A DNA stretch of 64,000 bases from Thiomicrorhabdus chilensis DSM 12352 (GTDB taxonomy: Bacteria; Pseudomonadota; Gammaproteobacteria; Thiomicrospirales; Thiomicrospiraceae). The stretch lies in NCBI RefSeq assembly GCF_000483485.1, contig NZ_KI519609.1, positions 2,323,460-2,387,459 on the forward strand, given 5' to 3'. The notes below the pieces were generated by a model that saw only the letters and a list, made by a program, of their open reading frames with translations, made no database searches and was not told the origin of the DNA. Positions 36,517 through 45,492 of this stretch are shown in pieces. Every line of letters starts with the position of its first letter. Within the stretch, counting starts at the first letter, position 1. Made by a program: the position numbers and the translations under genes.

Positions 36517-37154
36517 TGGATCAGAAACTTGTCGCCGTCGTGGATTACGGCATGGGCAACCTCAGATCCGTCTCCAAGGCCGCCGAGCACATGGCCGACA
36601 GCAATACGCGCATTGTCGTCACCAGCCATCCGGATGAGATCGAAGCCGCCGATGCCATTATCTTTCCCGGACAAGGTGCCGCCAAGGCGTGCATGAAGGC
36701 CTTATTGGACACTGGAATGATTCATCCGATCCAAAAGGCCGCCAAAGAAAAACCGTTTCTGGGTATTTGCATGGGATTACAAGTTCTGATGTCACACAGT
36801 GACGAGAACGAAGGCATAGAGTGTCTGAATGTCATTAAAGGCAACGTCTCTCATTTTGATCTTGACTCGACACCGGAACTAAAAGTACCACACATGGGCT
36901 GGAATCAAATCCACCAGTCCAATGAACATCCTTTGTGGCATCAAATCCCACAAGACAGCCGCTTTTACTTTGTGCACAGTTACTTCGTTGAACCTGACGA
37001 TGCACATTTAATCGCGGGCGAGACTACGCATGGACAAACCTTCGCGTCAGCGTTGAGTTCAAACAACCTGTTTGCAATTCAAGCACACCCAGAAAAAAGC
37101 GCCGAACACGGCCTACAACTTTTTAAAAACTTCCTGCAGTGGAATGGAAAATAA
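36516..37154 (+). CDS. hisH: imidazole glycerol-phosphate synthase glutaminase subunit HisH
   Basis: Class I glutamine amidotransferase, 212 residues. The nucleophile is in FLGICMGLQVL and the His-Glu pair in AIQAHPEKS. It supplies ammonia to HisF. It overlaps hisB by 1 base. Confidence 0.97.
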   Translation: MDQKLVAVVDYGMGNLRSVSKAAEHMADSNTRIVVTSHPDEIEAADAIIFPGQGAAKACMKALLDTGMIHPIQKAAKEKPFLGICMGLQVLMSHSDENEGIECLNVIKGNVSHFDLDSTPELKVPHMGWNQIHQSNEHPLWHQIPQDSRFYFVHSYFVEPDDAHLIAGETTHGQTFASALSSNNLFAIQAHPEKSAEHGLQLFKNFLQWNGK

Positions 37155-37166
37155 TAAGGAAAAACT

Positions 37167-37910
37167 ATGCTACTGATTCCAGCAATTGATTTGAAAGACG
37201 GTCAATGCGTCCGCTTGCGCCAAGGCATTATGGAAGACGCCACTGTATTTTCCGGAGATATCGTTGCCATGGCTGAACGCTGGGTGGACCAAGGAGCTCG
37301 CCGTCTTCACATGGTAGACTTGAACGGAGCCTTTGAAGGAAAACCCGTGAACGGCGAAGCGGTTTACCAAGTCCGAGAAGCTTACCCTGACCTGCCGATT
37401 CAGATCGGTGGAGGCATACGCGACCTGCAAACCATCGAGGCTTACTTGAATGCAGGCGTCAGTTACTGCATCATCGGAACCAAAGCAGTCCACAACCCAG
37501 AGTTTGTTGCAGAAGCCTGCCAAGCTTTCCCCGGGCACATCATGGTTGGACTGGATGCCAAGGAAGGCATGGTGGCCATCAACGGCTGGGCGGAAGTCAC
37601 CGACCACGAAGTCACCCAACTCGGCAAGCAGTTTGAAAACGACGGGGTAGAGGCGATCATCTATACCGACATCGGTCGCGACGGCATGATGCAAGGCGTC
37701 AATATCGAAGCCACTCAAGCCCTGGCAAAAGCCTTGAACATTCCGATCATCGCCTCCGGTGGAATTACCAACCTGGACGATATTCGCCGCCTGGCAAGCA
37801 TTGAAGCCGACGGAGTAAGCGGTGCGATTACGGGACGTGCAATCTATGAAGGTTCGCTGGACTTCAAAGAAGGACAGGCTCTTTCAGACGAACTTTCTCC
37901 AAACAAATAA
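37167..37910 (+). CDS. hisA: ProFAR isomerase HisA
   Basis: TIM-barrel isomerase, 247 residues. Catalytic aspartates are in [13 protein letters not shown] (N-terminal) and [12 protein letters not shown] (middle). AAGGAAAAACT precedes ATG 37167. Third gene of the his cluster. Confidence 0.97.
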   Translation: MLLIPAIDLKDGQCVRLRQGIMEDATVFSGDIVAMAERWVDQGARRLHMVDLNGAFEGKPVNGEAVYQVREAYPDLPIQIGGGIRDLQTIEAYLNAGVSYCIIGTKAVHNPEFVAEACQAFPGHIMVGLDAKEGMVAINGWAEVTDHEVTQLGKQFENDGVEAIIYTDIGRDGMMQGVNIEATQALAKALNIPIIASGGITNLDDIRRLASIEADGVSGAITGRAIYEGSLDFKEGQALSDELSPNK

Positions 37911-37937
37911 CACCACCCGGTCATTAGGATTACCATT

Positions 37938-38711
37938 ATGAGTTTAGCAAAACGAATCATTCCTTGCCTGGATGTGGACGACGGACGTGTCGTTAAGGGT
38001 GTTCAATTTGTCGACATCCGCGATGCAGGCGACCCGGTGGAAGTGGCCAAACGTTACGACCAGCAAGGCGCGGATGAAATTACCTTCTTGGACATTACCG
38101 CCACCGCCCACGAACGTGACACCACCGTTCACATGGTGGAAGAAGTTGCCAGCCAAGTTTTCATCCCCCTTACCGTCGGAGGCGGCATCCGCAGTGTAGA
38201 AGACATCCGCACCATGCTCAATGCAGGTGCCGACAAAGTCGCCATCAACTCGGCAGCAATATTCAATCCGGGCTTTGTAAAAGAAGTGTGCAACGCATTT
38301 GGCTCGCAATGCATCGTAGTGGCGATTGATGCCAAAAAAGTCAGCACTGATGGCGAGCCCGACAAATGGGAAATCTTCACCCACGGTGGCCGCAAAGAGA
38401 CCGGAATCGATGCCATTGAATGGGCAATCAAAATGGAATCGCTGGGTGCCGGAGAGCTTTTGGTCACGAGCATGGATCGCGACGGAACCAAAAGCGGGTT
38501 TGACATCGAACTGACTCGCACCATCGCCGACAGCGTTAAAATTCCAGTCATCGCCTCGGGCGGTGTCGGTGAACTTTCCCATCTATCAAAAGGCATCACC
38601 GATGGGCATGCAGAAGCGGTGTTGGCCGCCAGCATTTTCCACTTCGGAGAACACACGATTGAAGAGGCAAAAACAGCCATGCAGCAAGACGGTATTGAGG
38701 TGCGACTATGA
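37938..38711 (+). CDS. hisF: imidazole glycerol-phosphate synthase cyclase subunit HisF
   Basis: TIM-barrel cyclase, 257 residues. Catalytic aspartates are in [14 protein letters not shown] and [13 protein letters not shown]. It partners HisH. It overlaps hisE by 4 bp. Confidence 0.97.
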   Translation: MSLAKRIIPCLDVDDGRVVKGVQFVDIRDAGDPVEVAKRYDQQGADEITFLDITATAHERDTTVHMVEEVASQVFIPLTVGGGIRSVEDIRTMLNAGADKVAINSAAIFNPGFVKEVCNAFGSQCIVVAIDAKKVSTDGEPDKWEIFTHGGRKETGIDAIEWAIKMESLGAGELLVTSMDRDGTKSGFDIELTRTIADSVKIPVIASGGVGELSHLSKGITDGHAEAVLAASIFHFGEHTIEEAKTAMQQDGIEVRL

Positions 38712-39037
38712 ACGACATTCTGTCCCAATTGGATCAGGTTCTGGAATCCAGAAAACAGGATGACCCGAGTCAATCCTATGTTGCCAGCCTTTACGACAAA
38801 GGACTGGAGAAGATACTAAAGAAAATCGCTGAAGAGTCGGCGGAAATCGTCATGGCCGCGAAAGACATCGAGCACAACGGCGATAAAGAACATTTGATTT
38901 ATGAAGTGGCGGATCTCTGGTTTCACACCCTGGTATTACTCGCTTCACAAAACCTTTCCAGTCAGGACGTCACCGCGGAGCTTCAGCGCCGTTTCGGCCT
39001 GTCCGGACACGAAGAAAAAGCCAACCGCTCACTATAA
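38708..39037 (+). CDS. hisE: phosphoribosyl-ATP pyrophosphatase HisE
   Basis: MazG-like all-alpha pyrophosphatase, 109 residues, with the metal-binding [12 protein letters not shown] helix and the later [13 protein letters not shown] helix. It follows hisF directly; the usual hisI (cyclohydrolase) is not between them and no HisI domain is fused. Confidence 0.95.
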   Translation: MNDILSQLDQVLESRKQDDPSQSYVASLYDKGLEKILKKIAEESAEIVMAAKDIEHNGDKEHLIYEVADLWFHTLVLLASQNLSSQDVTAELQRRFGLSGHEEKANRSL

Positions 39038-39048
39038 GGAGCCCGTTA

Positions 39049-39369
39049 ATGAATACCGAAAAAACCATTTTCAGCAAAATCATTGAGCGAGATATTCCGG
39101 CTGATATCGTTTACGAAGACGATAAATGCATCGTTATTAATGACATCAACCCCAAAGCCAGGGTTCACCTGCTCGTCATTCCCAAGAAACCCATTCCTAC
39201 CCTATTCGATCTCTCCCCCGAGGACAAAGACTTGATGGGGCACATGATGCTGCTTTTGCCTCAATTGGCACAGGCTCAGAAATTAGATGGCTTTAAAACC
39301 CAAATCAACACCGGAGAATCCGGCGGACAAGAAGTGTTTCACATTCATATCCACCTAATCGGTGAGTGA
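39049..39369 (+). CDS. HIT-family (HinT-like) nucleotide hydrolase
   Basis: A 106-residue histidine-triad protein. The C-terminal triad HIHIHLIGE, the FKTQINTGESGGQEVFH block and the N-terminal IFSKIIERDIPADIVYEDD are the HinT/PKCI pattern, for purine nucleoside phosphoramidase activity. AAGGAG precedes the ATG. It is commonly linked to hisE and tat genes. Confidence 0.93.
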   Translation: MNTEKTIFSKIIERDIPADIVYEDDKCIVINDINPKARVHLLVIPKKPIPTLFDLSPEDKDLMGHMMLLLPQLAQAQKLDGFKTQINTGESGGQEVFHIHIHLIGE

Positions 39370-39609
39370 CGCCTTTAAAACCCCTTCACCCCATCAAAAC
39401 TGAACACAAACAACAACGGGAATGACAACCAAGCCATTAATAAAACGGATTGATCCACAAGTTTTTTTGTGTAAAGCGATTCAGTTATTTGCTATTATTA
39501 GCGGTCATTAATATTTGTCCGAGTTTCATGGTGTTATAAACACGGAACTGGACACACAACAAACAGTACCCGCCGTCACTCTGGATGGCACTTAAAATTG
39601 GAGCACAAC

Positions 39610-39867
39610 ATGGGCATCAGCATTTGGCAATTACTCATCATTTTGGCAATCGTATTGGTTTTATTTGGTGCAAAGCGCTTGAGAAACGTCGGTAGCGACC
39701 TAGGTGGCGCCATCAAAGGCTTTAAAAACGCCGTAAAAGAAGAAGACAAAAAACAAGACGCCGAAGAACAAGACAAGCAGCTAGAGAAAAAAGAAGGCGA
39801 CAATGTCTTTGATGTGGCAGCAGAAGAGAAACAACCTGCTGAAAACAAAGATAAAGACAAAGTTTAA
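39610..39867 (+). CDS. tatA: Sec-independent translocase subunit TatA
   Basis: An 85-residue TatA: N-terminal helix [20 protein letters not shown], the hinge [20 protein letters not shown], an amphipathic helix and an acidic/basic tail. ATG 39610 is preferred to the upstream in-frame TTG at 39598. The preceding 240 bp (39370-39609) hold only promoter-like sequence. Confidence 0.95.
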   Translation: MGISIWQLLIILAIVLVLFGAKRLRNVGSDLGGAIKGFKNAVKEEDKKQDAEEQDKQLEKKEGDNVFDVAAEEKQPAENKDKDKV

Positions 39868-39926
39868 GCTCGCTGCTTTGACTGTTCGCTATCATTCAAC
39901 ATTTACTAAGCTAGGTTGTCACTGCG

Positions 39927-40451
39927 ATGTTTGACATCGGTTTCTTAGAACTTCTGGTTATACTGGTTATCGCTCTGTTGGTAATCGGTCCGGAACGCAT
40001 GCCTGAGGTTGCCCGCAAACTGGGATCGTTCATGGGCAAAACCAAACGCTTCATCAACTCTGTCAAGGAGGAAGGCGAGTGGCAGGAAACTGTGCGTGAC
40101 CTCAAGCAGAGCATGGATTTGCAGGAAGAACGCAAAGAGTTGCAAAAACTCGAGCAGGACCTGCAGGGAAACCTGTCGCAGTCGGCTGAGGAGCTGGACC
40201 TGGACAGCCTGACACGCCCAACTTTTGGCGGTAGCGAGCAATCACTTGACGCGCCGGTAAGCAGCCAGTTTTCGAAAGCGCCCGCACAACCCGTTCTGCC
40301 CAAACAGGAGACGGCGCCATCCGAAACCCCAACAGAACAGAGCGCCCACACCGCTGATGCGGCAGCAGATGTAAAAACCGACAAGGCGGATGCGCCTGAT
40401 AGCAAACCAACGGCCAATAAAACCGCCGATACAACTGATCAGAAAAGTTAG
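39927..40451 (+). CDS. tatB: Sec-independent translocase subunit TatB
   Basis: A 174-residue TatB with the signature N-terminus MFDIGFLELLVILVIALLVI and GPERMPEVARKLGSF, then a long amphipathic helix and a disordered Ala/Pro/Thr-rich tail. It forms the twin-arginine signal receptor with TatC, which starts 3 bp downstream. Confidence 0.95.
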   Translation: MFDIGFLELLVILVIALLVIGPERMPEVARKLGSFMGKTKRFINSVKEEGEWQETVRDLKQSMDLQEERKELQKLEQDLQGNLSQSAEELDLDSLTRPTFGGSEQSLDAPVSSQFSKAPAQPVLPKQETAPSETPTEQSAHTADAAADVKTDKADAPDSKPTANKTADTTDQKS

Positions 40452-40454
40452 ACC

Positions 40455-41546
40455 ATGAGCAAAACTGCGCTGCCGCCACAAGACCAGGAAATGACATTGG
40501 TCCAGCACCTGTTGGATCTCAAAACCAGTCTGACAAGAGCTGTTCTGGCCATACTGCTTTTTTTCTTGATTCTGTTTCCGTTCGCCAACGAAATTTACAC
40601 CTACATTTCGGAGCCTTTAACCCGCTTCTTGCCGACCGGAACCAGCATGATTGCGACCGGTGTCGCCTCGCCTTTCTTGACACCATTCAAGTTGAGTTTG
40701 GTGCTGGCGGTTTATCTGGCTATGCCGGTGTTGCTCTATCAGCTGTGGCGTTTTATCGCCCCCGCGCTTTACACTCATGAGCGCCAGCTGGTCGGACCCA
40801 TTCTGTTTTTCAGCTCGTTTTTGTTTTACGCCGGTGGCGCCTTTGCCTACTTTGTGGTTTTTCCTTTGGTGTTCGGCTTCCTGTCCACAACCGCACCGGA
40901 AGGTGTGACCATTGCCACCGACATCTCCCTGTATCTGGATTTTGTCATCAAGATGTTCTTTGCATTCGGCATGGCGTTTGAAGTGCCGATTGTCACGGTC
41001 TTACTGATTTTGACCGGCATGGCTTCGCCGAAAAAGCTGGCACACGCACGCCCTTACATCATTGTCGGCGCCTTTGTGATCGGCATGTTGCTGACGCCTC
41101 CGGACATCATTTCACAGACCCTGCTCGCCATCCCCATGTGGCTGCTCTACGAGATCGGGGTGATTGTCGGCGCGTCTGTACTGAAACGCCGCGGAATCGA
41201 CCAGAACGACACTGAAAACGAAACGGCACCATCAAGTGACAGCGGTCAATCCGAGGGGACGAAGGCCACACAAACACGCCAATCTGAACCCGAATACGAG
41301 TTTGATGATCGTTACGCAGATCAAGTGGATGATGATTTGGATTGGGACTCAGAATTCGATAAAATCGATTCCGAGATGAGTATTCTTGAACAAGAGTACA
41401 ACAAACGCCAACAAGCGGAGAAGCAAGACAATGACAAACCTGCTGGCACCGAATCCGCTGATAAAGCTACTGAAGACTCTGCCGCGAAGTCTGATTCTGC
41501 TGAAGAGCATTCAGAAAATAAACCTGACGACAAGCCTTCTAAATAA
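40455..41546 (+). CDS. tatC: Sec-independent translocase subunit TatC, extended C-terminus
   Basis: A 363-residue TatC. The usual six-helix core occupies about residues 1-250 (QHLLDLKTSLTRAVLAILLF at the start; FAFGMAFEVPIVTVLL near the core end). A further ~110-residue tail is acidic and then Lys/Asp/Glu/Ser-rich (e.g. FDDRYADQVDDDLDWDSEFD), with no counterpart in standard TatC. The tail is probably cytosolic. Confidence 0.95.
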   Translation: MSKTALPPQDQEMTLVQHLLDLKTSLTRAVLAILLFFLILFPFANEIYTYISEPLTRFLPTGTSMIATGVASPFLTPFKLSLVLAVYLAMPVLLYQLWRFIAPALYTHERQLVGPILFFSSFLFYAGGAFAYFVVFPLVFGFLSTTAPEGVTIATDISLYLDFVIKMFFAFGMAFEVPIVTVLLILTGMASPKKLAHARPYIIVGAFVIGMLLTPPDIISQTLLAIPMWLLYEIGVIVGASVLKRRGIDQNDTENETAPSSDSGQSEGTKATQTRQSEPEYEFDDRYADQVDDDLDWDSEFDKIDSEMSILEQEYNKRQQAEKQDNDKPAGTESADKATEDSAAKSDSAEEHSENKPDDKPSK

Positions 41547-41547
41547 G

Positions 41548-41555
41548 CAGGCCTG
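41548..41555. repeat. CAGGCCTG motif copy abutting tatC stop
   Basis: Two bases after the tatC stop codon, 20 bp ahead of a second, palindromically extended copy. Confidence 0.75.
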
Positions 41556-41564
41556 TTACCGGCC

Positions 41565-41594
41565 GGCAAAATGGACAGGCCTGTTCATTTTGCC
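41565..41594. repeat. 30-bp extended palindrome centred on CAGGCCTG
   Basis: Arms GGCAAAATG and CATTTTGCC flank the CAGGCCTG core (41576-41583). The only mismatch (G74/T85) would be a G-U pair in RNA, so the entire 30 bp is self-complementary. It lies at the tatC 3' end, and the candidate start of the next gene falls in its right arm. Confidence 0.8.
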
Positions 41595-43371
41595 AAAATC
41601 ATTTTGGCACACCATATTGACCTTAATCGGCTTCCTTCCGTTCTTGGCACAAAGTGCCCAAAACACAGCAAATACCACTTCAAACAACAGCCTAAAAAAC
41701 CACCCCAGCGCCTATCTGGCGATGCACGCTCAAGATCCGGTTCACTGGCAGGACTGGTCAGGCAAGGTGCTGCAACTGGCACAACGACACCAAAAACCCA
41801 TCCTCATCTCCAGCGGCTACTTTGCCTGCCATTGGTGCCATGTGATGCAACACGAGAACTACCAGGACAGCGAAGCCGCCAGACTGATGAATCGTCTGTT
41901 CATCAACGTCAAACTCGACCGCGAACTGCATCCCGATTTGGACGACTACCTGATCGACTTTTCAAGAGATGTCAGCGGCAAAGCGGGCTGGCCTCAACAT
42001 GTGCTCCTGACTCCTCAGGGCTACCCTTTTGCTGCGTTCGGCTATCTCGAAAACCAGACCTACAAACAACGCCTGAGACAAATCGGACAACTGTGGAGTG
42101 ATCGAAAACAGACGCTGCAAAAGCTGGCCAAAACCGAATCTGTAAACACGCGAGTGCGCAGCCAGTCAGACGTGTCCCAATCGGAGATGCAGACACGCCT
42201 TAAGCAGCAATTGGCAGGTGTCATGGATGATTTCAGTGGTGGCCTTAAGGGCACTCTCAAATTTCCAATGGCGCCTTTACTGCTGAGCTTGCTGCAAAAC
42301 GAACGACTGTCTGAAAACCAGCAGGCCTGGTTACAACTGACACTTGACCAGATGCAAAGCCAGCATCTTATTGACCATGTACATGGTGGATTTTACCGCT
42401 ATACGGTTGACCCAGAATGGCAGGTGCCGCACTTTGAAAAAATGGCTTATGACAATGCCCTCTTGGCTCAGATCTACTTTCTGGCCGCCGAAAGATGGCA
42501 AAATCCGCTTTACCTAGAGACAGCGATCACAACATTGGATTATTTACACCACCAGCTTTGGGAACCGAAGATAGGGCTATTCAAAAGCAGCCAGTCTGCG
42601 CTTGACCTGCAAGGCCGGGAAGGCGGTGCCTATTTATTCACCCGATCACAACTTAAACAAAGGCTTTCCAAAGCCGCCTATGCCCAAGTCGAACAGGAAT
42701 GGAAGCTAAAACAAACACCCCCCTATGCGCTCGGTTGGCACCCGCGGCCGACACAAAATCTGTGGCCCGAGATTCAATCGGCTTTGCGGACGCCCAAAAA
42801 AGACATTCCAAGTGACCACAAATACATTCTAAGCTGGAACGCTTTGATTCTATCCGCCTATGTCACCACCTATGAACAGGCCTCAAACACCAAGTATTTA
42901 CAAATGGCTGAGTCCCTGGGTGCACGACTGCAAACACTGTTGTCGCAAACCCCACCTCCAAGAGCACTCGACCAAAATGGCCAAAGCATAGGCCAAGCCA
43001 CCTTGGAAGATTACGCCTATACATTGCAGGCGCTAAAAGCTTTACAAAAAGTGGCACCAAACGGCCAACGCCAAGCCGCCATTAAGCAATTGAATCAGCT
43101 CGCTTTAGACACTTTCTATAACGCCAATGGCTGGCGAACCAATGTGCACTCCCTGCTGCCCGGCCTGAGTCGCAAACCCGCTCTGGCGGATACCGCCATC
43201 CCTAGCGCTACCGCCATTATGAGCTGCCTCAACCCAGCCTTACTAAACGAACAGAACCGGTTTTTTGCCGATTCTTTACGCCAAGATCCAATCCGCTTTG
43301 CAAGCTACCTCAGCGCCTTAGAGTGCAAAGACGCAGCGCCAACAGGCTTTTTGGGGAAAAGCCAAAACTGA
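41590..43371 (+). CDS. thioredoxin-fold DUF255 (YyaL/SSP411-like) protein, secreted form
   Basis: About 593 residues. The N-terminal thioredoxin-like DUF255 domain has the diagnostic SSGYFACHWCHVMQHENYQD region (CHWCH). It is followed by an alpha/alpha-barrel half (GGFYRYTVDPEWQVPHFEKM, SWNALILSAYV). The start is uncertain. The frame is open back to 41386 inside tatC. The only in-frame ATG before the domain is 41431, which overlaps tatC. TTG 41590 would start a plausible signal peptide (FWHTILTLIGFLPFLAQSAQ). Family known; function unproven. Confidence 0.78.
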   Translation: MPKSFWHTILTLIGFLPFLAQSAQNTANTTSNNSLKNHPSAYLAMHAQDPVHWQDWSGKVLQLAQRHQKPILISSGYFACHWCHVMQHENYQDSEAARLMNRLFINVKLDRELHPDLDDYLIDFSRDVSGKAGWPQHVLLTPQGYPFAAFGYLENQTYKQRLRQIGQLWSDRKQTLQKLAKTESVNTRVRSQSDVSQSEMQTRLKQQLAGVMDDFSGGLKGTLKFPMAPLLLSLLQNERLSENQQAWLQLTLDQMQSQHLIDHVHGGFYRYTVDPEWQVPHFEKMAYDNALLAQIYFLAAERWQNPLYLETAITTLDYLHHQLWEPKIGLFKSSQSALDLQGREGGAYLFTRSQLKQRLSKAAYAQVEQEWKLKQTPPYALGWHPRPTQNLWPEIQSALRTPKKDIPSDHKYILSWNALILSAYVTTYEQASNTKYLQMAESLGARLQTLLSQTPPPRALDQNGQSIGQATLEDYAYTLQALKALQKVAPNGQRQAAIKQLNQLALDTFYNANGWRTNVHSLLPGLSRKPALADTAIPSATAIMSCLNPALLNEQNRFFADSLRQDPIRFASYLSALECKDAAPTGFLGKSQN

Positions 43372-43459
43372 ATTCGGTAAAATAGCATTCAACCGGCGCT
43401 CAAACTGACACTCAATCTGGGCCGTCAATTGACTCTCCAGCAACAGAAAAGGAAATTAT

Positions 43460-44146
43460 GTGGGATTTGTAATTATCGGTTTTGTGATTTTGTTTGTATT
43501 AACGACCTTGCCTAGCCTGTGGACCAAACATATCCTCAACAAACACCGTCAGCCTCATCCAGACATTCCCGGCAACGGACTTCAGTTTGCGGAACACCTT
43601 GTCAAAAAATACCAGCTCAAAGGCGTGCGAGTGGAGGAAACCGAGGCCGGCGACCATTACGACCCCATTGAAAAAGTGGTGCGCATCTCAAGCGACAACG
43701 CGCACTCCAACAGCTTGACGGCCATCACCACCGTAGCCCATGAAATTGGGCATGCCTTGCAGGACAAAAGCAACTACCCGGAACTGAAACAACGAACCCT
43801 ATTGGTAGAGCGTGCCGCAATGATGCAGAAGTTTGCCGGAGTCGCGCTGATGGCTACCCCTTTTTTGATTCCGTTAAGCCATACCCCGGCGGTCGCCTTT
43901 ATCACATTCGGTGCCGGGTTCATTGCCATGGGAGTGCCGGTCATCATCCACCTAAGCACCTTGCCGGTGGAGTTTGACGCCAGCTTTAAACGCGCCTTGC
44001 CTTTACTTGAAGAAGGCGGCTACGTCAGCAAAAAAGACCAAAAAACCGCAAAAAAGATTCTGTTCGCCTGTGCCATGACCTATGTCGCGGCCTCCTTGTC
44101 GAGTCTTTTCAATCTTTGGAAATGGCTCAAGGCATTGAAACGCTAA
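43460..44146 (+). CDS. YugP-like neutral zinc metallopeptidase
   Basis: A 228-residue membrane protease. Zinc motif AHEIGHALQD is near residue 96, with two to three hydrophobic segments (N-terminal VIIGFVILFVLTTLP; middle VAFITFGAGFIAMGVPVIIH) and the conserved LPVEFDASFKRALP block. It starts with GTG 43460 after GGAAA; the overlapping ATG at 43458 is out of frame and stops after four codons. Its end overlaps the convergent cyclase gene by 4 bp. Confidence 0.88.
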   Translation: MGFVIIGFVILFVLTTLPSLWTKHILNKHRQPHPDIPGNGLQFAEHLVKKYQLKGVRVEETEAGDHYDPIEKVVRISSDNAHSNSLTAITTVAHEIGHALQDKSNYPELKQRTLLVERAAMMQKFAGVALMATPFLIPLSHTPAVAFITFGAGFIAMGVPVIIHLSTLPVEFDASFKRALPLLEEGGYVSKKDQKTAKKILFACAMTYVAASLSSLFNLWKWLKALKR

Positions 44147-45417
44147 GCCGAAAAGCACTCATCCTTGGTCTGTATGGAGCGATTGACCACTTGGTTACGT
44201 CCGTTTTCTTTGGCGGCATAAAGCGCCTCATCCGCCAAGAAAATGGCGTTCTCCAAGTCAACACCACCAAAATTCAGACCCACACTGACGGTAAACGCCA
44301 CACCGGTTTCGGCCAACGCTTTTTGTTCAACCACCTGACGAAACGATTCACACAGTGCCAATATCTGCTCAGCCGAACTCAACTCACCAATCACACAATA
44401 TTCTTCACCACCAAACCGCGCCACCAAATAAGGCTTGAACACCTGTTTAAGCTGATTGGCGACAAACACAATCGCTTCATCGCCTTTTTGGTGGCCGTGT
44501 GTATCGTTGACCTTTTTAAAATGATCGATATCAGCCATCACTACAAAAAAGGGAGTTTGTTGTTTTTGCCACTCATCGAGCCGCTTTGAAGCGGTTTCGA
44601 AAAAGTAACCACGATTATAAAGCTGCGTCAGTGCATCGGTTTGCGAAATGCGTTCAATCTTCTGGTAAGCCTCCGCCTGTTCCAAGTTCTGATTGAGGCG
44701 CACATAAAACTCTTCTGCAGAAGAGTCGACGTGATAAAAATCGTTCACCCCATATTTCATCAACTTGATTGCAGACGGCAAATCCTCACCACCGCCGCAC
44801 ACCATGATCGGCAACTGATTGACTGAATACTCAGAACGCAAACTGCTGACGAAGCTGAATATCTCAGCGCCACGGATATTATTGACGTCTTCCATCAACA
44901 GAATATCCGGCAATTTTTTTTGCAAAGATTTTTGCAGGCTTTTACAGTCTTCAAATACTCTGACCGGATAACGATGAATTTTTAACAGGCCCACCAGTTT
45001 ATTGGTATAACCGTTAGGAGAGGCGAGAACCCAAACCATTTTCAAGGCATTGTTCACCAGTTTGACAACGGTATTGACCGCATAATCAATGGAGGCCTTG
45101 CCGTCCTTTATTACGTAATCCGCAACATGGGCCTTAAACATCTCCTGTCGAGTCTGCTCGCTGTAGTTTGCAGTCAAAACAACCGTGGTAATATGATGTT
45201 TTTGCAGCAGTCCGACAACTTCTCCATGCATCGCATCCGGCAAATGCAAATCACTCAAACATACAAGAATCTGCTGACCCGAATCGATTACCTGCTGGGC
45301 TTCTGATAAAGAGTGTGCAATAAGAATGGGCAAATCACATATCTGACTCAAGCTCTGCTGAAGCAGTAACGCCATCGATTTTTGATCTTCAATCACTAAA
45401 ACAATTTTGTCAGACAT
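44143..45417 (-). CDS. response-regulator diguanylate cyclase
   Basis: A 424-residue protein: N-terminal receiver domain (LVIEDQKSMALL; phospho-acceptor Asp in LVCLSDLHLPD), a second receiver-like domain (ILLMEDVNNIRGAEIFSF; less canonical) and a C-terminal GGDEF domain with active loop GGEEY in VARFGGEEYCVIG. The substrate region is ADIDHFKKVNDTHGHQKGD. It makes c-di-GMP under phosphorelay control. The GGEEY variant keeps the key acidic residues. Confidence 0.92.
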   Translation of the reverse strand: MSDKIVLVIEDQKSMALLLQQSLSQICDLPILIAHSLSEAQQVIDSGQQILVCLSDLHLPDAMHGEVVGLLQKHHITTVVLTANYSEQTRQEMFKAHVADYVIKDGKASIDYAVNTVVKLVNNALKMVWVLASPNGYTNKLVGLLKIHRYPVRVFEDCKSLQKSLQKKLPDILLMEDVNNIRGAEIFSFVSSLRSEYSVNQLPIMVCGGGEDLPSAIKLMKYGVNDFYHVDSSAEEFYVRLNQNLEQAEAYQKIERISQTDALTQLYNRGYFFETASKRLDEWQKQQTPFFVVMADIDHFKKVNDTHGHQKGDEAIVFVANQLKQVFKPYLVARFGGEEYCVIGELSSAEQILALCESFRQVVEQKALAETGVAFTVSVGLNFGGVDLENAIFLADEALYAAKENGRNQVVNRSIQTKDECFSA

Positions 45418-45453
45418 AAAATAACAAACACCTTTACCCTAAATTGAAATGCT

Positions 45454-45490
45454 CAAACCCATTCAAACCCATTCAAACCCATTCAAATCC
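45454..45490. repeat. tandem 10-bp repeat
   Basis: CAAACCCATT-type unit repeated about three and a half times (the last unit reads CAAATCC) between the CDF transporter stop and the cyclase start. Confidence 0.8.
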
Positions 45491-45492
45491 AA

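Noticed and set aside
41571-42101. ATG-started frame through the 30-bp palindrome
   Set aside because: A shadow of the DUF255 gene; codon pattern is poor and no family is seen.
45454-45490. CRISPR-like repeat
   Set aside because: Unit is 10 bp with no spacers; a simple tandem repeat. No CRISPR array was seen anywhere in the window.
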